From: Clusia tigrina
Lineage: Eukaryota; Arthropoda; Insecta; Diptera; Clusiidae
NCBI GenBank assembly: GCA_920105625.2
Contig: OV050032.1
Location: 104,702,542 to 104,766,541 of the forward strand
Direction: 5' to 3'
DNA: 64,000 nt
Shown here: piece after piece, positions 50,227 through 62,330 of the stretch
How positions within the stretch are numbered: the stretch's first letter is position 1
Layout of the letters: the number at the start of each line of letters is the position of its first letter
Translations under genes and position numbers: made by a program
The notes under the pieces: model-generated
Database searches by the model: none
What the model was told of the DNA's origin: nothing
The model's input: only the letters and a program-made list of their open reading frames with translations

Positions 50227-52382
50227 CTTGAAATTTTGTAACAATGAAGTACCCGAGCCTCTTGTCAATTTAAGCTATCGCTCAAAGCTCTGCTACCCTA
50301 GAGTCCCAAATCTGACACTGATAAAACTTCAAACGCCCCTAACTTCTTTACGGTACGTCCTACACCTATCAAAGTTTGCAACATACAAATGCTTGTAACT
50401 TTTTACTGGAGCGTCATAAAACCTTGAAATTTTGTAACAATGAAGTACCCGAGCCTCTTGTCAATTTAAGCTATCGCTCAAAGCTATGCTACCCAAGAGT
50501 CCCAAATCAAACACTGATAAAACTTCAAATGGCCCTAACTTCTATACGGTACGTCCTACACCTATCAAAGTTTGCAACATACAAATGCTTGTAACTTTTT
50601 ACTGGAGCGTCATAAAACCTTGAAATTTTGTAACAATGAAGTACCCGAGCCTCTTGTCAATTTAAGCTATCGCTCAAAGCTATGCTACCCTAGAGTCCCA
50701 AATCAAACACTGATAAAACTTCAATTCGCCCTAACTTCTATACGGTACGTCCTACACTTATCAAAGTTTCCAACATACAAACGCCTGTATCTTCTTACTG
50801 GAACGTCATAAAACCTTGAAATTTTGTAACAATAAAGTACTCGAGCCTCTTGTCAATTTAAGCTATCGCTCAAAGCTATGCTACCCTTGAGTCCCAAATC
50901 AAACACTGATAAAACTTTCAACGCCCCTAACTTCGATACGGTACGTCCTACACCTATCAAAGTTTGCAACATACAAATGCTTGTAACTTTTTACTGGAGC
51001 GTCATAAAATCTTGAAATTTTGTAACAATGAAGTACCCGAGCCTCTTGCCAATTTACGCTATCGCTCAAAGCTATGCTACCCTAGAGTCCCAAATCAAAC
51101 ACTGATAAAACTTCAAACGCCCCTAACTACTTTACGGTACGTCCTACACCTATCAAAGTTTGCAACATACAAATGCTTGTAACTTTTTACTGGAGCGTCA
51201 TAAAACCTTGAAATTTTGTAACAATGAAGTACCCGAGCCTCTTGTCAATTTAAGCTATCGCTCAAAGCTATGCTACCCTAGAGTCCCAAATCAAACACTG
51301 ATAAAACTTCAAACGCCCCTAACTTCTTTACAGTACGTCCTACACATATCAAAGTTTGCAACATACAAATGCTTGTAACTTTTTACTGGAGCGTCATAAA
51401 ACCTTGAAATTTTGTAACAATGAAGTACCCGAGCCTCTTGTCAATTTAAGCTATCGCTCAAAGCTCTGCTACCCTAGAGTCCCAAATCAGACACTGATAA
51501 AACTTCAAACGCCCCTAACTTCTTTACGGTACGTCCTACACCTATCAAAGTTTGCAACATACAAATGCTTGTAACTTTTTGCTGGAGCGTCATAAAACCT
51601 TGAAATTTTGTAACAATGAAGTACCCGAGCCTCTTGTCAATTTAAGCTATCGCTCAAAGCTATGCTACCCTAGAGTCCCAAATCAAACACTGATAAAACT
51701 TCAATTCGCCCTAACTTCTGTACGGTACGTCCCACACCTATCAAAGTTTGCAACATACAAATGTCTGTATCTTTTTACTGGAACGTCATAAAACCTTGAA
51801 ATTTTGTAACAATAAAGTACTCGAGCCTCTTGTCAATTTAAGCTATCGCTCAAAGCTATGCTACCCTTGAGTCCCAAATCAAACACTGATAAAACTTTCA
51901 ACGCCCCTAACTTCGATACATTACGTCCTACACCTATCAAAGTTTGCAACATACAAATGCTTGTAACTTTTTACTGGAGCGTCATAAAATCTTGAAATTT
52001 TGTAATAATGAAGTACCCGAGCCTCTTGTCAATTGAAGCTATCGCTCAAAACTATGCTACCATTGAGTCCCAAATCAAACACTGATAAAACTTCAAACGC
52101 CCCTCACTTCTTTACGGTACGTCCTACACCTATCAAAGTTTGCAACATACAAATGCTTGTATCTTTTTACTGGAGCGTCATAAAACCTTGAAATTTTGTA
52201 ACAATAAAGTACCCGAGCCTCTTGTCAATTTAAGCCGTCGCTCAAAGCTATGCTACCCTTGAGTCCCAAATCAAACACTGATAAAACTTCAAATGGCCCT
52301 AAATTCTATACGGTACGTCCAATACCTTTCAAAGTTTGCAACATGCAAATGCTTGTATCTTTTTACTGGAGCGTCATAAAAC
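50227..52382. repeat. 11-monomer HOR, copy 3 (2,156 bp)
   Basis: Third copy; it starts inside the hybrid at 50,180. It ends in the monomer at 52,336, which keeps the non-hybrid ACATGCAAATG plus CTCAGAGC form and so shows the parent of the hybrid. Private changes: TATCTTCTTACTGG near 50,792 and CTTTTTGCTGG near 51,578. Confidence 0.9.
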
Positions 52383-55300
52383 CTTGAAATTTTGTAACAA
52401 TAAAGTACCCGAGCCTCTTGTCAATTTAAGTTATCGCTCAGAGCTATGCTACCCTAGAGTCCCAAATTAAACACTGATAAAACTTCAAATGGCCCTAACT
52501 TCTATACGGTACGTCCTACACCTATCAAAGTTGGCAACATACAAATGCTTGTAACTTTTTACTGGAGCGTCATAAGACCTTGAAATTTTGTAACAATGAA
52601 GTACCCGAGCCTCTTGCCAATTTAAGCTATCGCTCAAAGCTATGCTACCCTAGAGTCCCAAATCAAACACTGATAAAACTTCAAACGCCCCTAAGTTCTT
52701 TACGGTACGTCCTACACCTATCAAAGTTTGCAACATACAAATGCTTGTAACTTTTTACTGGAGCGTCATAAAACCTTGAAATTTTGTAACAATGAAGTAC
52801 CCGAGCCTCTTGTCAATTTAAGCTATCGCTCAAAGCTATGCTACCCTAGAGTCCCAAATCAAACACTGATAAAACTTCAAACGCCCCTAACTTCTTTACA
52901 GTACGTCCTACACATATCAAAGTTTGCAACATACAAATGCTTGTAACTTTTTACTGGAGCGTCATAAAACCTTGAAATTTTGTAACAATGAAGTACCCGA
53001 GCCTCTTGTCAATTTAAGCTATCGCTCAAAGCTCTGCTACCCTAGAGTCCCAAATCAGACACTGATAAAACTTCAAACGCCCCTAACTTCTTTACGATAC
53101 GTCCTACACCTATCAAAGTTTGCAACATACAAATGCTTGTAACTTTTTACTGGAGCGTCATAAAACCTTGAAATTTTGTAACAATGAAGTACCCGAGCCT
53201 CTTGTCAATTTAAGCTATCGCTCAAAGCTATGCTACCCTAGAGTCCCAAATCAAACACTGATAAAACTTCAATTCGCCCTAACTTCTATACGGTGCGTCC
53301 TACACCTATCAAAGTTTGCAACATACAAATGCCTGTATCTTTTTACTGGAACGTCATAAAACCTTGAAATTTGGTAACAATAAAGTACTCGAGCCTCTTG
53401 TCAATTTAAGCTATCGCTCAAAGCTATGCTACCCTTGAGTCCCAAATCAAACACTGATAAAACTTCAAACGCCCCTAACTTCTTTATGGTACGTCCTACA
53501 CATATCAAAGTTTGCAACATACAAATGGTTGTAACTTTTTACTGGAGCGTCATAAAACCTTGAAATTTTGTAACAATGAAGTACCCGAGCCTCTTGTCAA
53601 TTTAAGCTATCGCTCAAAGCTCTGCTACCCTAGAGTCCCAAATCAGACACTGATAGAACTTCAAACGCCCCTAACTTCTTTACGGTACGTCCTACACCTA
53701 TCAAAGTTTGCAACATACAAATGCTTGTAACTTTTTACTGGAGCGTCATAAAACCTTGAAATTTTGTAACAATGAAGTACCCGAGCCTCTTGTCAATTTA
53801 AGCTATTGCTCAAAGCTATGCTACCCTAGAGTCCCAAATCAAACACTGATAAAACTTCAATTCGCCCTAACTTCTATACGGTACGTCCTACACCTATCAA
53901 AGTTTGCAACATACAAATGCCTGTATCTTTTTACTGGAACGTCATAAAACCTTGAAATTTTGTAACAATAAAGTACTCGAGCCTTTTGTCAATTTAAGCT
54001 ATCGCTCAAAGCTATGCTACCCTTGAGTCCCAAATCAAACACTGATAAAACTTTCAACGCCCCTAACTTCGATACGGTACGTCCTACACCTATCAAAGTT
54101 TGCAACATACAAATGCTTGTAACTTTTTACTGGAGCGTCATAAAATCTTGAAATTTTGTAACAATGAAGTACCCGAGCCTCTTGTCAATTGAAGCTATCG
54201 CTCAAAACTATGCTACCATTGAGTCCCAAATCAAACACTGATAAAACTTCAAACGCCCCTAACTTCTTTACGGTACGTCCTACACCTATCAAAGTTTGCA
54301 ACATACAAATGCTTGTATCTTTTTACTGGAGCGTCATAAAACCTTGAAATTTTGTAACAATAAAGTACCCGAGCCTCTTGTCAATTTAAGCCATCGCTCA
54401 AAGCTATGCTACCCTTGAGTCCTAAATCAAACACTGATAAAACTTCAAATGGCCCTAAATTCTATACGGTACGTCCAATAACTTTCAAAGTTTGCAACAT
54501 GCAAATGCTTGTATCTTTTTACTGGAGCGTCATAAAACCTTGAAATTTTGTAACAATAAAGTACCCGAGCCTCTTGTCAATTTAAGTTATCGCTCAGAGC
54601 TATGCTACCCTAGAGTCCCAAATCAAACTCTGATAAAACTTCAAATGGCCCTAACTTCTATACGGTACGTCCTACACCTATCAAAGTTTGCAACATACAA
54701 ATGCTTGTAACTTTTTACTGGAGCGTCATAAGACCTTGAAATTTTGTAACAATGAAGTACCCGAGCCTCTTGTCAATTTAAGCTATCGCTCAAAGCTATG
54801 CTACCCAAGAGTCCCAAATCAAACACTGATAAAACTTCAAACGCCCCTAACTTCTTTACGGTACGTCCTACACCTATCAAAGTTTGCAACATACAAATGC
54901 TTGTAACTTTTTACTGAAGCGTCATAAAACCTTGAAATTTTGTAACAATGAAGTACCCGAGCCTCTTGTCAATTTAAGCCATCGCTCAAAGCTATGCTAC
55001 CCTTGAGTCCAAAATCAAACACTGATAAAACTTCAAACGCCCCTAACTTCTATACGGTACGTCCTACACCTATCAAAGTTGGCAACATTCAAATGCTGGT
55101 AACTTTTTACTGGAGCGTCATAAAACCTTGAAGTTTTGTAACAATAAAGTATCCGAGCCTCTTGTCAATTTAAGCTATCGCTCAAAGCTATTCTACCCTA
55201 GAGTCCAAAATAAAACACTGATAAAACTTCAAACGCCCCTAGCTTCTTTACGGTACGTCCTACACCTATCAAAGTTTGCAACATACAAATGCTTGTAACT

Positions 55301-55863
55301 TTTTACTGGAGCGTCATAAAACCTTGAAATTTTGTAATAATAAAGTACTCGAGCCTCTTGTCAATTTAAGCCATCGCTCAAAGCTATGCTACCCTTGAGT
55401 CCCAAATCAAACACTGATAAAACTTCAAACGCCCCTAACTTCTTTACGGTACGTCCAACACCTATCAAAGTTTGCAACATACAAATGCTTGTATCTTTTT
55501 ACTGGAGCGTCATAAAACCTTGAAATTTTGTACCAATATAGTACTCGAGCCTCTTGTCAATTGAAGCTATCGCTCAAAACTATGCTACCATTGAGTCCCA
55601 AATCAAACACTGATAAAACTTCAAACGCCCCTAACTTCTTTACGGTACGTCCTACACCTATCAAAGTTTGCAACATACAAATGCCTGTATCTTTTTACTG
55701 GAACGTCATAAAACCTTGAAATTTTGTAACAATAAAGTACTCGAGCCTCTTGTCAATTTAAGCTATCGCTCAAAGCTCTGCTACCCTTGAGTCCCAAATC
55801 AAACACTGATAAAACTTCCAACGCCCCTAACTTCTATACGGTACGTCCTACACCTATCAAAGT
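52383..55863. repeat. Right-half cassette, complete plus a three-monomer internal repeat
   Basis: From 52,728 the order follows 33,914 onward. A short internal repeat gives two CAATTCGCCC monomers (53,120 and 53,708, offset 588 bp), with AAATGGTTG at 53,512. It then runs through ACATGCAAATG (54,492), CATAAGACC, TACTGAAGCG, TTGGCAACATTC, TAATAATAAAG and TACCAATATAG (about 55,528). Confidence 0.8.
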
Positions 55864-57234
55864 TTGCAAAATACAAATGCCTGTATCTTTTTACTGGAAC
55901 GTCATAAAACCTTGAAATTTTGTAACAATGAAGTACCCGAGCCTCTTGCCAATTTAAGCTATCGCTCAAAGCTATGCTACCCTAGAGTCCCAAATCAAAC
56001 ACTGATAAAACTTCAAACGCCCCTAACTTCTTTACGGTACGTCCTACACCTATCAAAGTTTGCAATATACAAATGCTTGTAACTTTTTACTGGAGCGTCA
56101 TAAAACCTTGAAATTTTGTAACAATGAAGTACCCGAGCCTCTTGTCAATTTAAGCTATCGCTCAAAGCTATGCTACCCTAGAGTCCCAAATCAAACACTG
56201 ATAAAACTTCAAACGCCCCTAACTTCTGTACAGTACGTCCTACACATATCAAAGTTTTCAACATACAAATGCTTGTAACTTTTTACTGGAGCGTCATAAA
56301 ACCTTGAAATTTTGTAACAATAAAGTACTCGAGCCTCTTGTCAATTTAAGCTATCGCTCAAAGCTATGCTACCCTTGAGTCCCAAATCAAACACTGATAA
56401 ACCTTTCAACGCCCCTAACTTCGATACGGTACGTCCTACACCTATCAAAGTTGGCAACATACAAATGCTTGTAACTTTTTACTGGAGCGTCATAAAATCT
56501 TGAAATTTTGTAACAATGAAGTACCCGAGCCTCTTGCCAATTTAAGCTATCGCTCAAAGCTATGCTACCCTAGAGTCCCAAATCAATCACTGATAAAACT
56601 TCAATCGCCCCTAACTACTTTACGGTACGTCCTACACCTATCAAAGTTTGCAACATACAAATGCTTGTAACTTTTTACTGGAGCTTCATAAAACCTTGAA
56701 ATTTTGTAACAATGAAGTACCCGAGCCTCTTGTCAATTTAAGCTATCGCTCAAAGATATGCTACCCTAGAGTCCCAAATCAAACACTTATAAAACTTAAA
56801 ACGCCCCTACCTTCTTTACGGTACGTCCTACACATATCAAAGTTTGCAACATACAAATGCTTGTAACTTTTTACTGGAGCGTCATAAAACCTTGAAATTT
56901 TGTAACCATGAAGTACTCGAGCCTCTTGTCAATTTAAGCTATCGCTCAAAGCTATGCTACCCTAGAGTCCCAAATCAAACACGGATAAAACTTCAAACGA
57001 ACCTACTTCTTTACAGTACGTCCTACACCTATCAAAGTTTGCAACATACAAATGCTTGTAACTTTTTACTGGAGCGTCATAAAACCTTGAAATTTTGTAA
57101 CAATGAAGAACCCGAGCCTCTTGTCAATTTAAGCTATCGCTCAAAGCTATGCTACCCTAGAGTCCCAAATCAAACACTGATAAAACTTCAAACGCCCCTA
57201 ACTTCTTTACGGTACGTCCTACACCTATCAAAGT
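55864..57234. repeat. Diverged island in the right half
   Basis: Monomers here carry more private changes than their neighbours: GTTTTCAACATAC near 56,255, GATAAACCTTTC, AATCAATCACTG, GGAGCTTCAT, CAAAGATATGC, ACTTATAAAACTTAAAACG, AACCATGAAGTACTCG and AACACGGATAAAAC. The monomer at 56,844 is 195 bp because of CAAACGAACCTACTTC near 56,995. That 1-bp loss lets one frame run open for 137 codons, an accident rather than a gene. Confidence 0.72.
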
Positions 57235-58606
57235 TTGCAACCTACAAATGCTTGTAACTTTTTACTGGAGCGTCATAAAACCTTGAAATTTTGTAACAAT
57301 AAAGATCTCGAGCCTCTTGTCAATTTAAGCCATCGCTCAATGCTATGCTACCCTAGAGTCCCAAATCAAACACTGATAAAACTTCAAACGCCCCTAACTT
57401 CTTTACGGTACGTCCTACACCTATCAAAGTTTGCAACATACAAATGCTTGTAAATTTTTACTGGAGCGTCATAAAACCTTGAAATTTTGTAACAATGAAG
57501 TACCCGAGCCTCTTGTCAATTTAAGCTATCGCTCAAAGCTATGCTACCCTAGAGTCCCAAATCAAACACTTATAAAACTTCAAACGCCCCTAACTTCTAT
57601 ACGGTACGTCCTACACCTATCAAAGTTGGCAACATTCAAATGCTGGTAACTTTTTACTGGAGCGTCATAAAACCTTGAAGTTTTGTAACAATAAAGTATC
57701 CGAGCCCCTTGTCAATTTAAGCTATCGCTCAAAGCTATTATACCCTAGAGTCCAAAATCAAACACTGATAAAACTTCAAACGCCCCTAGCTTCTTTACGG
57801 TACGTCCTACACCTATCAAAGTTTGCAACATACAAATGCTTGTATCTTTTTACTGGAGCGTCATAAAACCTTGAAATTTTGTAACAATAAAGTACCCGAG
57901 CCTCTTGTCAATTTAAGCTATCGCTCAAAGCTATGCTACCCTAGAGTGCCAAATCAAACACTGATAAAACTTCAAACGCCCCTAACTTCTTTACGGTACG
58001 TCCTACACCTATCAAAGTTTGCAACATACAAATGCTTGTAACTTTTTACTGGAGCGTCATAAAACCTTGAAATTTTGTAACAATGTAGAACCCGAGCCTC
58101 TTGTCAATTTAAGCTATCGCACAAAGCTATGCTACCCTAGAGTCCCAAATCAAACACTGATAAAACTTCAAACGCCCCTAACTTCTTTACGGTACGTCCT
58201 ACACCTATCAAAGTTTGCAACATACAAATGCTTGTAACTTTTTACTGGAGTGTCATAAAACCTTGAAATTTTGTAACAATGAAGAACCCGAGCCTCTTGT
58301 CAATTTAAGCTATCGCTCAAAGCTGAGCTACCCTAGAGTCCCAAATTAAACACTGATAAAACTTCAAATGGCCCTAACTTCTATACGGTACGTCCTACAC
58401 CTATCAAAGTTGGCAACATACAAATGCTTGTAACTTTTTACTGGAGCGTCATAAGACCTTGAAATTTTGTAACAATGAAGTACCCGAGCCTCTTGCCAAT
58501 TTAAGCTATCGCTCAAAGCTATGCTACCCTAGAGTCCCAAATCAAACACTGATAAAACTTCAAACGCCCCTAACTTCTTTACGGTACGTCCTACACCTAT
58601 CAAAGT
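57235..58606. repeat. Seven mixed monomers
   Basis: Order: CAACCTACAAATG plus AGATCTCGAG; EVP type ending in TTGGCAACATTC; TTGAAGTTTTG plus AGCTATTATACC; TTGTATC; AATGTAGAACCCG; GGAGTGTCAT plus AGCTGAGCTACC; and TTGGCAACATAC plus CATAAGACC. No unit repeat is visible within it; it links the diverged island to the terminal HOR. Confidence 0.75.
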
Positions 58607-58998
58607 TTGCAACATACAAATGCTTGTAACTTTTTACTGGAGCGTCATAAAACCTTGAAATTTTGTAACAATGAAGTACCCGAGCCTCTTGTCAATTTAA
58701 GCTATCGCTCAAAGCTATGCTACCCTAGAGTCCCAAACCAAACACTGATAAAACTTCAAACGCCCCTAACTTCTTTACAGTACGTCCTACACATATCAAA
58801 GTTTGCAACATACAAATGCTTGTAACTTTTTACTGGAGCGTCATAAAACCTTGAAATTTTGTAACAATGAAGTACCCGAGCCTCTTGTCAATTTAAGCTA
58901 TCGCTCAAAGCTCTGCTACCCTAGAGTCCCAAATCAGACACTGATAAAACTTCAAACGCCCCTAACTTCTTTACGGTACGTCCTACACCTATCAAAGT
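58607..58998. repeat. Two cassette monomers leading into the terminal HOR
   Basis: The TTTACAGTACG monomer (58,607) and the AGCTCTGC plus CAGACACTG monomer (58,803). They recur at 59,391 and 59,587 (offset 784) and at 62,135 and 62,331; the second also recurs at 60,959 and 63,703. 58,607 has a private CCAAACCAAACACTG. Confidence 0.8.
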
Positions 58999-61742
58999 TT
59001 GCAACATACAAATACTTGTAACTTTTTACTGGAGCGTCATAAAACCTTGAAATTTTGTAACAATGAAGTACCCGAGCCTCTTGTCAATTTAAGCTATCGC
59101 TCAAAGCTATGCTACCCTAGAGTCCCAAATCAAACACTGATAAAACTTCAATTCGCCCTAACTTCTATACGGTACGTCCTACACCTATCAAAGTTTGCAA
59201 CATACAAATGTCTGTATCTTTTTACTGGAACGTCATACAACCTTGAAATTTTGTAACAATAAAGTACTCGAGCCTCTTGTCAATTTAAGCTATCGCTCAA
59301 AGCTATGCTACCCTTGAGTCCCAAATCAAACACTGATAAAACTTCAAACGCCCCTAACTTCTTTATGGTACGTCCTACACCTATCAAAGTTTGCAACATA
59401 CAAATGCTTGTAACTTTTTACTGGAGCGTCATAAAACCTTGAAATTTTGTAACAATGAAGTACCCGAGCCTCTTGTCAATTTAAGCTATCGCTCAAAGCT
59501 ATGCTACCCTAGAGTCCCAAATCAAACACTGATAAAACTTCAAACGCCCCTAACTTCTTTACAGTACGTCCTACACATATCAAAGTTTGCAACATACAAA
59601 TGCTTGTAACTTTTTACTGGAGCGTCATAAAACCTTGAAATTTTGTAACAATGAAGTACCCGAGCCTCTTGTCAATTTAAGCTATCGCTCAAAGCTCTGC
59701 TACCCTAGAGTCCCAAATCAGACACTGATAAAACTTCAAACGCCCCTAACTTCTTTACGGTACGTCCTACACCTATCAAAGTTTGCAACATACAAATGCT
59801 TGTAACTTTTTACTGGAGCGTCATAAAACCTTGAAATTTTGTAACAATGAAGTACCCGAGCCTCTTGTCAATTTAAGCTATCGCTCAAAGCTATGCTACC
59901 CTAGAGTCCCAAATCAAACACTGATAAAACTTCAATTCGCCCTAACTTCTATACGGTACGTCCTACACCTATCAAAGTTTGCAACATACAAATGCCTGTA
60001 TCTTTTTACTGGAACGTCATAAAACCTTGAAATTTTGTAACAATAAAGTACTCGAGCCTTTTGTCAATTTAAGCTATCGCTCAAAGCTATGCTACCCTTG
60101 AGTCCCAAATCAAACACTGATAAAACTTTCAACGCCCCTAACTTCGATACGGTACGTCCTACACCTATCAAAGTTTGCAAGATACAAATGCTTGTAACTT
60201 TTTACTGGAGCGTCATAAAATCTTGAAATTTTGTAACAATGAAGTACCCGAGCCTCTTGTCAATTGAGGCTATCGCTCAAAACTATGCTACCATTGAGTC
60301 CCAAATCAAACACTGATAAAACTTCAAACGCCCCTAACTTCTTTACGGTACGTCCTACACCTATCAAAGTTTGCAACATACAAATGCTTGTATCTTTTTA
60401 CTGGAGCGTCATAAAACCTTGAAATTTTGTAACAATGAAGTACCCGAGCCTCTTGTCAATTTAAGCTATCGCTCAAAGCTATGCTACCCTAGAGTCCCAA
60501 ATCAAACACTGATAAAACTTCAAACGCCCCTAACTTCTTTACGGTATGTCCTACACCTATCAAAGTTTGCAACATACAAATGCTTGTAACTTTTTACTGA
60601 AGCGTCATAAAACCTTGAAATTTTGTAACAATGAAGTACCCGAGCCTCTTGTCAATTTAAGCTATCGCTCAAAGCTATGCTACCCTTGAGTCCAAAATCA
60701 AAGACTGATAAAACTTCAAACGCCCCTAACTTCTATACGGTACGTCCTACACCTATCAAAGTTGGCAACATTCAAATGCTGGTAACTTTTTACTGGAGCG
60801 TCATAAAACCTTGAAGTTTTGTAACAATAAAGTATCCGAGCCTCTTGGCAATTTAAGCTATCGCTCAAAGCTATTCTACCCTAGAGTCCAAAATAAAACA
60901 CTGATAAAACTTCAAACGCCCCTAACTTCTTTACAGTACGTCCTACACATATCAAAGTTTGCAACATACAAATGCTTGTAACTTTTTACTGGAGCGTCAT
61001 AAAACCTTGAAATTTTGTAACAATGAAGTACCCGAGCCTCTTGTCAATTTAAGCTATCGCTCAAAGCTCTGCTACCCTAGAGTCCCAAATCAGACACTGA
61101 TAAAACTTCAAACGCCCCTAACTTCTTTACGGTACGTCCTACACCTATCAAAGTTTGCAACATACAAATACTTGTAACTTTTTACTGGAGCGTCATAAAA
61201 CCTTGAAATTTTGTAACAATGAAGTACCCGAGCCTCTTGTCAATTTAAGCTATCGCTCAAAGCTATGCTACCCTAGAGTCCCAAATCAAACACTGATAAA
61301 ACTTCAATTCGCCCTAACTTCTATACGGTACGTCCTACACCTATCAAAGTTTGCAACATACAAATGTCTGTATCTTTTTACTGGAACGTCATACAACCTT
61401 GAAATTTTGTAACAATAAAGTACTCGAGCCTCTTGTCAATTTAAGCTATCGCTCAAAGCTATGCTACCCTTGAGTCCCAAATCAAACACTGATAAAACTT
61501 CAAACGCCAATAACTTCTTTATGGTACGTCCTACACCTATCAAAGTTTGCAACATACAAATGCTTGTAACTTTTTACTGGAGCGTCATAAAACCTTGAAA
61601 TTTTGTAACAATTAAGTACCCGAGCCTCTTGTCAATTTAAGCTATCGCTCAAAGCTATGCTACCCTAGAGTCCCAAATCAAACACTGATAAAACTTCAAA
61701 CGCCCCTAACTTCTTTACAGTACGTCCTACACATATCAAAGT
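58999..61742. repeat. 14-monomer HOR, copy 1 (2,744 bp)
   Basis: Fourteen monomers of exactly 196 bp, repeated 2,744 bp later. Rare changes shared at that offset: CAAGATACAAATG (60,178 and 62,922), CAATTGAGGC (60,262 and 63,006), GGTATGTCC (60,543 and 63,287), AATCAAAGACTG (60,697 and 63,441), CTTGGCAATTT (60,843 and 63,587) and GTCATACAACC (59,233 and 61,977). Confidence 0.92.
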
Positions 61743-62330
61743 TTGCAACATACAAATACTTGTAACTTTTTACTGGAGCGTCATAAAACCTTGAAATTTT
61801 GTAACAATGAAGTACCCGAGCCTCTTGTCAATTTAAGCTATCGCTCAAAGCTATGCTACCCTAGAGTCCCAAATCAAACACTGATAAAACTTCAATTCGC
61901 CCTAACTTCTATACGGTACGTCCTACACCTATCAAAGTTTGCAACATACAAATGTCTGTATCTTTTTACTGGAACGTCATACAACCTTGAAATTTTGTAA
62001 CAATAAAGTACTCGAGCCTCTTGTCAATTTAAGCTATCGCTCAAAGCTATGCTACCCTTGAGTCCCAAATCAAACACTGATAAAACTTCAAACGCCCCTA
62101 ACTTCTTTATGGTACGTCCTACACCTATCAAAGTTTGCAACATACAAATGCTTGTAACTTTTTACTGGAGCGTCATAAAACCTTGAAATTTTGTAACAAT
62201 GAAGTACCCGAGCCTCTTGTCAATTTAAGCTATCGCTCAAAGCTATGCTACCCTAGAGTCCCAAATCAAACACTGATAAAACTTCAAACGCCCCTAACTT
62301 CTTTACAGTACGTCCTACACATATCAAAGT
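61155..62330. repeat. 3-monomer tandem duplication (2 x 588 bp)
   Basis: 61,155, 61,351 and 61,547 match 61,743, 61,939 and 62,135 in order (TACAAATACTTG; AATGTCTGTATC plus CATACAACC; TTTATGGTACG). Small differences: 61,547 has CAATTAAGTACCC, and CAAACGCCAATAAC precedes it. The join near 61,724-61,745 puts a TTTACAGTACG end before a CAAATACTTG start. Confidence 0.82.

Noticed and set aside
56844..57257. 137-codon open frame
   Set aside because: It arises only because a 1-bp deletion near 56,995 puts two consecutive monomers in register. It is the same satellite sequence translated twice.
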